The position numbers and the translations under genes were made by a program. 64,000 nucleotides of DNA from Coriaria nepalensis (Eukaryota; Streptophyta; Magnoliopsida; Cucurbitales; Coriariaceae). Location of the stretch: NCBI GenBank assembly GCA_027186245.1, contig CP114482.1, positions 19,797,209 through 19,861,208 of the forward strand, given 5' to 3'. This document shows, piece after piece, positions 10,475 to 22,770 of the stretch. Within the stretch, counting starts at the first letter, position 1. Each line of letters begins with the position of its first letter. The notes under the pieces are model-generated. The model was not told the origin of the DNA. It was given only the letters and a program-made list of their open reading frames with translations, and ran no database searches.

Positions 10475-12154
10475 TGCATTGTTGCCTTCAATAGATCAAC
10501 TGCAAGTTACGCACTAAAGTCATGTTTAAAGGCCGAATTTCGTTCGAAGTGATTTAGAAAGATTTACTGAATACAAGAGACGCAAAAATATGACTTTAAG
10601 GCTAAAAAAATACATACTTGCCATCAATAGATCAATTGCAAATTATGCATGAAAGTCGCGTGTTAAATGCAAAAAGAGAATTGGTTCGAAGTTCCTCCAA
10701 ACAATTTAATGATTGAAAACACTGAGCGATATGCTTTTTAACGCTAAAATAATGCATTGTTGTCTTTAGTAGATTAATTGCAAGTTATGTAAGAAAATAA
10801 TGTTTGAAGGGCGAAAATAGAATTCGTTCGAATTAATTTAGAATGATTTGATGACGAGAAGAGATTAAGTGACATGACTTTAAGGATAAACAAATGCATT
10901 GTTGCCTTCAATAGATCAACTGCAAGTTACGCACTAAAGTCATGTTTAAAGGCCGAATTTCGTTCGAAGTGATTTAGAAAGATTTACTGAATACAAGAGA
11001 CGCAAAAATATGACTTTAAGGCTAAAAAAATACATACTTGCCATCAATAGATCAATTGCAAATTATGCATGAAAGTCGCGTGTTAAATGCAAAAAGAGAA
11101 TTGGTTCGAAGTTCCTCCAAATCATTTAATGATTGAAAACACTGAGCGATATGCTTTTTAACGCTAAAATAATGCATTGTTGTCTTTAGTAGATTAATTT
11201 CAAGTTATGTAAGAAAATAATGTTTGAAGGGCGAAAATAGAATTCGTTCGAATTAATTTAGAATGATTTGATGACTAGAAGAGACTAAGTGACATGACTT
11301 TAAGGCTAAACAAATGCATTGTTGCCTTCAATAGATCAACTGCAAGTTACGCACTAAAGTCATGTTTAAAGGCCGAATTTCGTTCGAAGTGATTTAGAAA
11401 GATTTACTGAATACAAGAGACGCAAAAATATGACTTTAAGGCTAAAAAAATACATACTTGCCATCAATAGATCAATTGCAAATTATGCATGAAAGTCGCG
11501 TGTTAAATGCAAAAAGAGAATTGGTTCGAAGTTCCTCCAAACAATTTAATGATTGAAAACACTGAGCGATATGCTTTTTAACGCTAAAATAATGCATTGT
11601 TGTCCTTAGAAGATTAATTGCAAGTTATGTAAGAAAATAATGTTTGAAGGGTGAAAATAGAATTTGTTCGAATTAATTTAGAATGATTTGATGACTAGAA
11701 GAGACTCAGTGACATGACTTTAAGGCTAAACAAATGCATTGTTGCCTTCAATAGATCAACTGCAAGTTACGCACTAAAGTCATGTTTAAAGGCCGAATTT
11801 CGTTCGAAGTGATTTAGAAAGATTTACTGAATTCAAGAGACGCAAAAATATGACTTTAAGGCTAAAAAAATACATAGTTGCCATCAATAGATCAATTGCA
11901 AATTATGCATGAAAGTCGCGTTTTAAATGCAAAAAGAGAATTGGTTCGAAGTGCCTCTAAACAATTTAATGATTGAAAAGACTGAGTGATATGCTTTTTA
12001 ACGCTAAAATAATGTATTGTTGTCTTTAGTAGATGAATTGCAAGTTATGTCAGAAAATAATGTTTGAAGGGCAAAAATAGAATTCGTTCGAATTAATTTA
12101 GAATGATTTGATGACTAGAAGAGACTCAGTGACATGACTTCTAGCCTAAACAAA
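10475..12154 (+). repeat. Local amplification of four near-identical HOR units
   Basis: Units start at 10475, 10895, 11315 and 11735, each exactly 420 bp. The first three share rare changes: GAATACAAGAGACG and AAATACATACTTGCC, then GTCGCGTGTTAAATGC and GAAGTTCCTCCAAA. They differ by only a few bases. The fourth has reverted or never carried some of these (GAATTCAAGAG, AAATACATAGTTGCC). The flanking units at 10056 and 12155 are themselves close copies (both with TTCTAGCCTAAACAAATG), so the amplification lies between two copies of an older duplication. Confidence 0.85.
11593..11734 (+). repeat. Q-like C monomer inside the left domain
   Basis: This C has GTCCTTAGAAGATTAATTGC and GAATTTGTTCG, features that are common in right-domain C monomers but rare in the left domain. 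A second case is the C at 15779 (GTCCTTAGAAG, GAGGGGCGAAAATAG). Both could be relics of the ancestor of the right-domain Q type, or imports from it. Confidence 0.7.
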
Positions 12155-13829
12155 TGCATTGTTTCCTTCAATAGATCAACTGCAAGTTATGCATGAAAGT
12201 CATGTTTAAAGGCCGAATTTCGTTCGAAGTGATTTAGAATGATTTACTGACTAAAAGAGATGCAAAAATATGACTTTCAGGCTAAAAAATGCATAGTTGC
12301 CATCAATAGATCAATTGCAAGTTATGCATGAAAGTCGCGTTTTAAATGCAAAAAGAGAATTGGTTTGCAGTGCCTTCAAACAATTTAATGATTGAAAAGA
12401 CTAAGTGATATGCTTTTTAACGCTAAAATAATGCATTGTTGTCTTTAGTAGATTAATTGCAAGTTATGTAAAAAAATAATTTTTGAAGGGCGAAAATAGA
12501 ATTCGTTCGAATTAATTTAGAATGATTTAATGACTAGAAGAGACTCAGTGACATCACTTCGAGGCTAAACAAATGCATTGTTTCCTTCAATAGATCAACT
12601 GGAAGTTACGCACTAAAGTCATGTTTAAAGGCCGAATTTCGTTCGAAGTGATTTAGAAAGATTTAATGATTAAAAGAGACGCAATAATATGAATTAAAGG
12701 CTAAAAAATGAATAGTGGCCTTCAATAGATCACGTGCAAGTTATGAATGAAAGTCGTGTTTAAAATACAAAAATACAATTGGTTCGTAGTGCCTTCAAAC
12801 AATTTAATGATTGAAAACACTGAGTGATATGCTTTTTAATGCTAAAATAATGGATTGTTGTCTTTAGTAGATTAATTGCAAGTTATGTAAGAAAATAATG
12901 TTTGAAGGGAGCAAATAGAATCCATTCGAATTAATTTAGAATGATTTAATGACTAGAAGAGACTCAGTGACATGACTTCAAGGCTAAACAAATGCATTGT
13001 TTCCTTCAATAGATCAACTGCAAGTTATGCACGAAAGTCATGTTTAAAGGCCGAATTTCGTTCGAAGTGATTTAGAATGATTTACTGAAAAAAGAGACGC
13101 AAAAATATGACTTTAAGGCTAAAAAACGCATAGTTGCCATCAATAGATCAATTGCAAGTTATGCATGAAAGTCGCTTTTTAAATGCAAAAAGAGAATTGG
13201 TTTACAGTGCCTTCAAACAATTTAATGATTAAAAAGACTGAGTGATATGCTTTTTAACGCTAAAATAATGTATTGTTGTCTTTAGTAGATTAATTGCAAG
13301 TTATGTTAGAAAATATTGTTTGAAGGGCAAAAATAGAATTCGTTCGAATTAATTTAGAATGATTTCATGACAAGAAGATACTCAGTGACATGACTTTAAG
13401 GGTAAACTAATGCATTGTTTCCTTCAATAGATCAACTGGAAGTTACGCACTAAAGTCATGTTTAAAGGCCGAATTTCGTTCGAAGTGATTTAGAAAGATT
13501 TAATGATTAAAAGAGACGCAATAATATGAATTAAAGGCTAAAAAATGAATAGTGGCCTTCAATAGATCACGTGCAAGTTATGAATGAAAGTCGTGTTTAA
13601 AATACAAAAATACAATTGGTTCGAAGTGCCTTCAAACAATTTAATGATTGAAAACACTGAGTGATATGCTTTTTAATGCTAAAATAATGCATTGTTGTCT
13701 TTAGTAGATTAATTGCAAGTTATGTAAGAAAATAATGTTTGAAGGGAGAAAATAGAATTCGTTCGAATTAATTTAGAATGATTTGATGACTAGAAGAGAC
13801 TCAGTGACATGACTTTAAGGTTAAACTAA

Positions 13830-16337
13830 TGCATTGTCCTTCAATAGATCAAATGCAAGTTCTGCACGAAAGTCATGTTTAAAGGCCGAATTTCGTTCGA
13901 AGTGATTTAGAATGATGTACTGACTAAAAGAGACGCAAAAATATGACATTAAGGGTAAAAAATGCATAGTTGCAATCAATAGATCAATTGCAAGTTATGC
14001 ATGAAAGTCGTGTTTAAAATACAAAAATACAATTGGTTCGAAGTGCCTTCAAACAATTTAATGATTGAAAAGACTGAGTGATATGCTTTTTAATGCTAAA
14101 ATAATGCATTGTTGTCTTTAGTAGATTAATTACAAGTCATGTAAGAAAATAATGTTTGAAGGGCAAAAATAGAATTCGTTCGAATTAATTTAGAATGATT
14201 TAATGACTAGAAGAGACTCAGTGACATGATTTTAAGGCTTACCAAATGCATTGTTGCCTTCAATAGATCAACTGCAAGGTATGCACGAAAGTCATGTTTA
14301 AAGGCCGAATTTCGTTCGAAGTGATTTAGAATGATTTACTGACTAAAAGAGATGCAAAAATATGACTTTAAGGCTAAAAAATGCATAGTTGCCATCAATA
14401 GATCAATTGCAAGTTATGCATGAAATTCGCGTTTCAAATGCAAAAAGAGAATTGGTTCGATGTGCCTTTAAACAATTTAATGATTGAGAAGATTGAGTGA
14501 TATGCTTTTTAATGCTAAAATAATGCATTGTTGTCTTTAGTAGATTAATTGCAAGTTATGTAAGAAAATAATGTTTGAAGGGAGAAAATAGAATTCGTTC
14601 GAATTAATTTAGAATGATTTAATGACTAGAAGAGACTCAATGACATGACTTCAAGGCTAAACAAATGCATTGTTTCCTTCAATAGATCAACTGCAAGTTA
14701 TGCACGAAAGTCATGTTTAAAGGCCGAATTTCGTTCGAACTGATTTAGAATGATTTACTGAAAAAAGAGACGCAAAAATATGACTTTAAGGCTAAAAAAC
14801 GCATAGTTGCCATCAATAGATCAATTGCAAGTTATGCATGAAAGTCGCTTTTTAAATTCAAAAAGAGAATTGGTTTACAGTGCCTTCAAACAATTTAATG
14901 ATTAAAAAGACTGAGTGATATGCTTTTTAACGCTAAAATAATGTATTGTTGTCTTTAGTAGATTAATTGCAAGTTATGTTAGAAAATATTGTTTGAAGGG
15001 CGAAAATAGAATTCGTTCGAATTAATTTAGAATGATTTCATGACAAGAAGAGACTCAGTGACATGACTTTAAGGGTAAACTAATGCATTGTTTCCTTCAA
15101 TAGATCAACTGGAACTTACGCACTAAAGTCATGTTTAAAGGCCGAATTTCGTTCGAAGTGATTTAGAAAGATTTAATGATTAAAAGAGACGCAATAATAT
15201 GAATTAAAGGCTAAAAAATGAATAGTGGCCTTCAATAGATCACGTGCAAGTTATGAATGAAAGTCGTGTTTAAAATACAAAAATACAATTGGTTCGAAGT
15301 GCCTTCAAACAATTTAATGATTGAAAACACTGAGTGATATGCTTTTTAATGCTAAAATATTGCATTGTTGTCTTTAGTAGATTAATTGCAAGTTATGTAA
15401 GAAAATAATGTTTGAAGGGAGAAAATAGAATTCGTTCGAATTAATTTAGAATGATTTAATGACTAGAAGAGACTCAGTGACATGACTTCAAGGCTAAACA
15501 AATGCATTGTTTCCTTCAATAGATCAACTGCAAGTTATGCACGAAAGTCATGTTTAAAGGCCGAATTTCCTTCGAAGTGATTTAGAATGATTTACTGAGA
15601 AAAGAGACGCAAAAATATGACTTTAAGGCTAAAAAATGCATAGTTGCCATCAATAGATCAATTGCAAGTTATGCATGAAAGTCGCTTTCTAAATGCAAAA
15701 AGAGAATTGGTTCGAAGTGCCTTCAAACAATTTAATGATTGGAAACACTGAGCGATATGCTTTTTAACGCTAAAATAATGCATTGTTGTCCTTAGAAGAT
15801 TAATTGCAAGTTATGTAAGAAAATAATGTTTGAGGGGCGAAAATAGAATTTGTTCGAATTAATTTAGAATGATTTGATGACTAGAAGAGACTCAGTGACA
15901 TGACTTTAAGGTTAAACTAATGCATTGTCCTTCAATAGATCAAATGCAAGTTCTGCACGAAAGTCATGTTTAAAGGCCGAATTTCGTTCGAAGTGATTTA
16001 GAATGATGTACTGACTAAAAGAGACGCAAAAATATGACATTAAGGGTAAAAAATGCATAGTTGCAATCAATAGATCAATTGCAAGTTATGCATGAAAGTC
16101 GTGTTTAAAATACAAAAATACAATTGGTTCGAAGTGCCTTCAAACAATTTAATGATTGAAAAGACTGAGTGATATGCTTTTTAATGCTAAAATAATGCAT
16201 TGTTGTCTTTAGTAGATTAATTGCAAGTTATGTAAGAAAATAATGTTTGAAGGGAGAAAATAGAATTCGTTCGAATTAATTTAGAATGATTTAATGACTA
16301 GAAGAGACTCAGGGACATGACTTCAAGGCTAAACAAA
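13830..16337 (+). repeat. Duplicated marker unit (13830 and 15921) flanking copy 2 of the block
   Basis: The units at 13830 and 15921 share a two-base deletion (TGCATTGTCCTTCAATAG), GCAAGTTCTGCACG, GATGTACTGAC, ACATTAAGGGTAAA and GTTGCAATCAATAG. The offset is 2091 bp, five HOR units. The combination is so specific that the two must derive from one another. Confidence 0.85.
14247..15502 (+). repeat. Three-unit block, copy 2
   Basis: This is the second copy of the block described at 7124-8379, with the same order of diagnostic variants. Small differences include GAAATTCGCGTTTCAAATG in B and GGAACTTACG in the third unit. The unit just before it (13830) has a near copy at 15921, just after, so this stretch lies inside a further duplication. 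Confidence 0.8.
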
Positions 16338-16756
16338 TGCATTGTTTCCTTCAATAGATCAACTGCAAGTTATGCACGAAAGTCATGTTTAAAGGCCGAA
16401 TTTCGTTCGAACTGATTTAGAATGATTTACTGACTAAAAGAGACGCAAAAATATGACTTTAAGGCTAAAAAATGCATAGTTTCCATCAATAGATCAATTG
16501 CAACTGATGCATGAAAGTCACTTTTTAAATGCAAAAAGGGAATTGGTTTATAGTGCCTTCAAACAATTGAATGATTGAAAAGACTGAGTGATATGCTTTT
16601 TAATGCTAAAATAATGCATTGTTGTCTTTAGTAGATTAATTGCAAGTTATGTAAGAAAATAATGTTTGAAGGGAGAAAATAGAATTCGTTCGAATTAATT
16701 TAGAATGATTTAATGACTAGAAGACACTCGGTGACATGACTTCAAGGCCAAACAAA

Positions 16757-18012
16757 TGCATTGTTTCCTTCAATAGATCAACTGCAAGTTATGCACGAAA
16801 GTCATGTTTAAAGGCCGAATTTCGTTCGAACTGATTTAGAATGATTTACTGACTAAAAGAGACGCAAAAATATGACTTTAAGGCTAAAAAATGCATAGTT
16901 GCCGTCAATAGATCAATTGCATGTTATGCATGAAAGTCGCGTTTTAAATGCAAAAAGAGAATTGGTTCGATGTGCCTTTAAACAATTTAATGATTGAGAA
17001 GATTGAGTGATATGCTTTTTAATGCTAAGATAATGCATTGTTGTCTTTAGTAGATTAATTGCAAGTTATGTAAGAAAATAATGTTTGAAGGGAGAAAATA
17101 GAATTCGTTCGAATTAATTTAGAATGATTTAATGACTAGAAGAGACTTAGTGACATGACTTCAAGGCTAAACAAATGCATTGTTTCCTTCAATAGATCAA
17201 CTACAAGTTATGCACGAAAGTCATGTTTAAAGGCCGAATTTCGTTCGAAGTGATTTAGAATGATTTACTGAAAAAAGAGACGCAAAAATATGACTTTAAG
17301 GCTAAAAAACGCATAGTTGCCATCAATAGATCAATTGCAAGTTATGCATGAAAGTCGCTTTTTAAATTCAAAAAGAGAATTGGTTTACAGTGCCTTCAAA
17401 CAATTTAATGATTAAAAAGACTGAGTGATATGCTTTTTAACGCTAAAATAATGTATTGTTGTCGTTAGTAGATTAATTGCAAGTTATGTTAGAAAATATT
17501 GTTTGGAAGGCGAAAATAGAATTCGTTCGAATTAATTTAGAATGATTTCATGACAAGAAGAGACTCAGTGACATGACTTTAAGGGTAAACTAATGCATTG
17601 TTTCCTTCAATAGATCAACTGGAAGTTACGCACTAAAGTCATGTTTAAAGGCCGAATTTCGTTCGAAGTGATTTAGAAAGATTTAATGATTAAAAGAGAC
17701 GCAATAATATGAATTAAAGGCTAAAAAATGAATAGTGGCCTTCAATAGATCACGTGCAAGTTATGAATGAAAGTCGTGTTTAAAATACAAAAATACAATT
17801 GGTTCGAAGTGCCTTCAAACAATTTAATGATTGAAAACACTGAGTGATATGCTTTTTAATGCTAAAATAATGCATTGTTGTCTTTAGTAGATTAATTGCA
17901 AGTTATGTAAGAAAATAATGTTTGAAGGGAGAAAATAGAATTCGTTCGAATTAATTTAGAATGATTTAATGACTAGAAGAGACTCAGTGACATGACTTCG
18001 AGGCTAAACAAA
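16757..18012 (+). repeat. Three-unit block, copy 3
   Basis: This is the third copy of the block, 2510 bp downstream of copy 2. It shares TTTAAATTCAAAAAGAG with copy 2, a change absent from copy 1, so copies 2 and 3 are the closest relatives. Confidence 0.8.
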
Positions 18013-18431
18013 TGCATTGTTTCCTTCAATAGATCAACTGCAAGTTATGCAGGAAAGTCATGTTTAAAGGCCGAATTTTGTTCGAACTGATTTAGAATGA
18101 TTTACTGACTAAAAGAGACGCAAAAATATGACTTTAAGGCTAAAAAATGCATAGTTTCCATCAATAGATCAATTGCAACTAATGCATGAAAGTCACTTTT
18201 TAAATGCAAAAAGAGAATTGGTTTACAGTGCCTTCAAACAATTTAACGATTGAAAAGACTGAGTGATATGCTTTTTAACGCTAAAATAATGCATTGTTGT
18301 CTTTAGTAGATTAATTGCAAGTTATGTAAGAAAATAATGTTCGAAGGGAGAAAATAGAATTCGTTCGAATTAATTTAGAATGATTTAATGACTAGAAGAG
18401 ACTCAGTGACATGACTTCAAGGCTAAACAAA
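18013..18431 (+). repeat. Unit duplicated at 21515-21933
   Basis: Rare shared changes are GACTTCGAGGCTAAAC before the unit, GCAGGAAAGTC, CGAATTTTGTTCGAACTG, GTTTCCATCAATAG, GCAACTAATGCATG, AACGATTG and ATGTTCGAAGGGAG. The copies lie 3502 bp apart, which is 25 monomers and not a multiple of three. Two monomers have been lost between the copies, at the hybrids at 18852 and 19832. Confidence 0.84.
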
Positions 18432-18851
18432 TGCATTGTTTCCTTCGGTCGATCAACTGCAAGTTATGCACGAAAGTCATGTTTAAAGGTCAAATTTTGT
18501 TCGAAGTGATTTAGAAAGATTTACTGACTAAAAGAGACGCAAAAATATGACTTTAAGGCTAAAAAAATGCATAGTTGCCATCAATAGATCAATTGCAAAT
18601 TATGCATGAAAGTCGCTTGTTAAATGCAAAAAGAGAATTGGTTCGAAGTGCCTTCAAACAATTTAATGATTGAAAAGACTGAGTGATATGCTTTTTAATG
18701 CTAAAATAATGCATTGTTGTCTTCAATAGATTAATTACAAGTCATGTAAGAAAATAATGTTTGAAGGGCAAAAATAGAATTCGTTCGAATTAATTTAGAA
18801 TGATTTAATGACTAGAAGAGACTCAGTGACATGATTTTAAGGCTTACCAAA

Positions 18852-18993
18852 TGCATTGTTGCCTTCAATAGATCAATTGCAAGTTATGCATGAAAGTCGT
18901 GTTTAAAATACAAAAATACAATTGGTTCGAAGTGCCTTCAAACAATTTAATGATTGAAAAGACTGAGTGATATGCTTTTTAATGCTAAAATAA
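18852..18993 (+). repeat. Hybrid A/B monomer (register break)
   Basis: This monomer begins as A (TGCATTGTTGCCTTCAATAG) and continues as B' (GCAAGTTATGCATGAAAG, GTCGTGTTTAAAATAC). It replaces one A and one B, so its unit (18852-19135) has two monomers and 284 bp. The switch lies in the first 50 bp, where A and B are most alike. That is the product expected from unequal recombination between non-equivalent monomers. Confidence 0.88.
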
Positions 18994-19831
18994 TGCATTG
19001 TTGTCTTTAGTAGATTAATTGCAAGTTATGTAAGAAAATAATGTTTGAAGGGAGAAAATAGAATTCGTTCGAATTAATTTAGAATGATTTAATGACTAGA
19101 AGAGACTCAGTGACATGACTTCAAGGCTAAACAAATGCATTGTTTCCTTCAATAGATCTACTGCAAGTTATGCACGAAAGTCATGTTTAAAGGCCGAATT
19201 TCGTTCGAAGTGATTTAGAAAGATTTAATAATTAAAAGAGACGCAATAATATGAATTAAAGGCTAAAAAATGAATAGTGCCCTTCAATAGACCACGTGCA
19301 AATTATGCATGAAAGTCGTGTTTAAAATACAAAAATACAATTGGTTCGAAGTGCCTTCAAACAATTTAATGATTGAAAAGACTGAGTGATATGCTATTTA
19401 ATGCTAAAATAATGCATTGTTGTCTTTAGTAGATTAATTGCAAGTTATGTAAGAAAATAATTTTGGAAGGGAGAAAATAGAATGCGTTCGAATTAATTTA
19501 GAAAGATTTAATGACTAGAAGAGACTCGGTGACATCACTTCAAGGCCAAACAAATGCATTGTTTCCTTCAATAGATCAACTGCAAGTTATGCACGAAAGT
19601 CATGTTTAAAGGCCAAATTTCGTTCGAAGTGATTTAGAATGATTTACTGACTAAAAGAGACGCAAAAATATGACTTTAAGGCTAAAAAATGCAAAGTTGC
19701 CATCAATAGATCAATTGCAAGTTATGCATGAAAGTTACTTTTTAAATGCAAAAAGAGAATTGGTTTAGAGTGCCTTCAAACAATTTAATGATAGAAAAGA
19801 CTGACTGATATGCTTTTTAATGCTAAAATAA

Positions 19832-19972
19832 TGCATTGTTGTCTTTAGTAGATTAATTGCAAGTTATGTAAGAAAATAATGTTTGAAGGGAGAAAATAGA
19901 ATTTGTTCGAATTAATTTAGAATGATTTAATGACTAGAAGAGACTCAGTGACATGACTTTAAGGCTGAAAAA
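19832..19972 (+). repeat. Hybrid C/A monomer (register break)
   Basis: It starts as C (TGCATTGTTGTCTTTAG) and keeps the C centre and GACTCAGTGACATGAC. It ends with an A-like tail (TTTAAGGCTGAAAAA) and is followed directly by a B at 19973. One A monomer has been lost. The switch is in the tail segment that C and A share (ATGACTTTAAGGCT). Confidence 0.82.
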
Positions 19973-22352
19973 TGCAAAGTTGCCATCAATAGATCAATTG
20001 CAAGTTATGCATGAAAGTCGCGTTTTAAATGCAAAAAGAGAATTGGTTTGCAGTGCCTTCAAACAATTTAATGATTGAAAACACTGAGTGATATGCTTTT
20101 TAATGCTAAAATAATGTATTGTTGTCTTTAGTAGATTAATTGCAAGTTATGTAAGAAAATAATGTTTGAAGGGAGAAAATAGAATTCGTTCGAATTAATT
20201 TAGAATGATTTAATGACAAGAAGAGACTCAGTGACATGACTTTAAGGCTAAACTAATGCATTGTTGCCTTCAATAGATCAACTGCAAGTTGTGCACGAAA
20301 GTCATGTTTAAAGGCCGAATTTCGTTCGAAGTGATTTAGAATGATTTAATGCCTAAAAGAGACGCAAAAATATGAATTAAAGGCTAAAAAATGACTAGTG
20401 GCCTTCAATAGATCACGTGCAAGTTATGAATGAAAGTCGTGTTTAAAATACAAAAATACAATAGGTTCGTAGTGCCTTCAAACAATTTAATGATTGAAAA
20501 GACTGAGTGATATGCTTTTTAATACTAAAATAATGCATTTTTGTCTTTAGAAGATTAATTGCAAGTTATGTAATAAAATAATGTTTGAAGGGTGAAAATA
20601 GAATTCGTTCGAATTAATTTAGAATGATTTAATGACTAGAAGAGACTCAGGGACATGATTTTAAGGCTTAACAAATGCATTGTTGCCTTCAACAGATCAA
20701 CAGCAAGTTATGCACGAAAGTCATGTTTAAAGGCCGAATTTCATTCGAAGTGATTTAGAAAGATTTAATGACTAAAAGAAACGCAAAAATATGACTTTAA
20801 GGCTAAAAAAATGCATAGTTGCCATCAATAGATCAATTGCAAGTTATGCTTGAAAGTCGCGTTTTAAATGCAAAAAGAGAATTGGTTTACAGTGCCTTCA
20901 AACAATTTAATGATTGAAAAGAATGAGTGATATGCTTTTTAACGCTAAAATAATGCATTGTTGTCTTTAGTAGATTAATTGCAAGTTATGTAAGAAAATA
21001 ATGTTTGATGGGCGAAAATAGAATTCGTTCGAATTAATTTAGAATGATTTGATGACTAGAAGAGACTCAGTGACATGACTTTAAGGCTAAACTAATGCAT
21101 TGTTGCCTTCAATAGATCAACTGCAAGTTACGCACTAAAGTCATGTTTAAAGGCCGAATTTCGTTCGAAGTGATTTAGAAAGATTTAATGATTAAAAGAG
21201 ACGCAATAATATGAATTAAAGGCTAAAAAATGAATAGTGGCCTTCAATAGATCACGTGCAAGTTATGCATGAAAGTCGTGTTTAAAATACAAAAATACAA
21301 TTGGTTCGAAGTGCCTTCAAACAATTTAATGATTGAAAAGACTGAGTGATATGCTTTTTAATGCTAAAATAATGCATTGTTGTCTTTAGTAGATTAATTG
21401 CAAGTTATGTAAGAAAATAATGTTTGAAGGGAGAAAATAGAATTCGTTCGAATTAATTTAGAATGATTTAATGACTAGAAGAGACTCAGTGACATGACTT
21501 CGAGGCTAAACAAATGCATTGTTTCCTTCAATAGATCAACTGCAAGTTATGCAGGAAAGTCATGTTTAAAGGCCGAATTTTGTTCGAACTGATTTAGAAT
21601 GATTTACTGACTAAAAGAGACGCAAAAATATGACTTTAAGGCTAAAAAATGCATAGTTTCCATCAATAGATCAATTGCAACTAATGCATGAAAGTCACTT
21701 TTTAAATGCAAAAAGAGAATTGGTTTACAGTGCCTTCAAACAATTTAACGATTGAAAAGACTGAGTGATATGCTTTTTAACGCTAAAATAATGCATTGTT
21801 GTCTTTAGTAGATTAATTGCAAGTTATGTAAGAAAATAATGTTCGAAGGGAGAAAATAGAATTCGTTCGAATTAATTTAGAATGATTTAATGACTAGAAG
21901 AGACTCAGTGACATGACTTTAAGGCTAAACTAATGCATTGTTGCCTTAAATAGATCAAATGCAAGTGATGCACTAAAGTCATGTTTAAAGGCCGAATTTC
22001 GTTCGTAGTGATTTAGAATGATTTAATAATTAAAAGAGACGCAATAATATGAATTAATGGCTAAAAAATGAATAGTGGCCTTCAATAGATCACGTGCAAG
22101 TTATGAATGAAAGTCGTGTTTCAAAAACAAAAATACAATTGGTTCGAAGTGCCTTCCAACAATTTATTGATTGAAAAGACTGAGTGATATGCTTTTTAAT
22201 GCTAAAATAATGCATTTTTGTCTTTAGAAGATTAATTGCAAGTTATGTAAGAAAATAATGTTTGAAGGGCGAAAATAGAATTCGTTCGAATTAATTTAGA
22301 ATGATTTGATGACTAGAAGAGACTCAGTGACATGACCTAAACGCTAAACAAA

Positions 22353-22770
22353 TGCATTGTTGCCTTCAATAGATCAACCGCATGTTATGCACGAAACTCA
22401 TGTTTCAAGGCCGAATTTCGTTCAAAGTGATTTAGAATGATTTACTGACTAAAAGAGTCGCAAAAATATGACTTTAAGGCTAAAAAATGCATAGTTGCAA
22501 TCAATAGATCAATTGCAAGTTATGCATGAAAGTCGTGTCTAAATTCAAAAATACAATTGGTTCGAAGTGCCTTCAAACAATTTAATGATTGAAAAGACTG
22601 AGTGATATGCTTTTTAATGCTAAAATAATGCATTGTTGTCTTTAGTAGATTAATTGCAAGTTATGTAAGAAAATAATGTTTGAAGGGAGAAAATAGAATT
22701 CGTTCGAATTAATTTAGAATGATTTAATGACTAGAAGACACTCGGTGACATGACTTCAAGGCCAAACAAA
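22353..22770 (+). repeat. Unit with a duplicated A at 25287
   Basis: The A monomers at 22353 and 25287 share CATGACCTAAACGC before the start, AACCGCATGTTATGC, GAAACTCATGTTTCAAGG and GTTCAAAGTG. The offset is 2934 bp, seven HOR units. The units before them (21934 and 24868) also match, with GATCAAATGCAAG and a B'. The copies diverge in B: 22353 has GTCGTGTCTAAATTC and 25287 has GTCACTTTTTAAATG. Confidence 0.82.
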
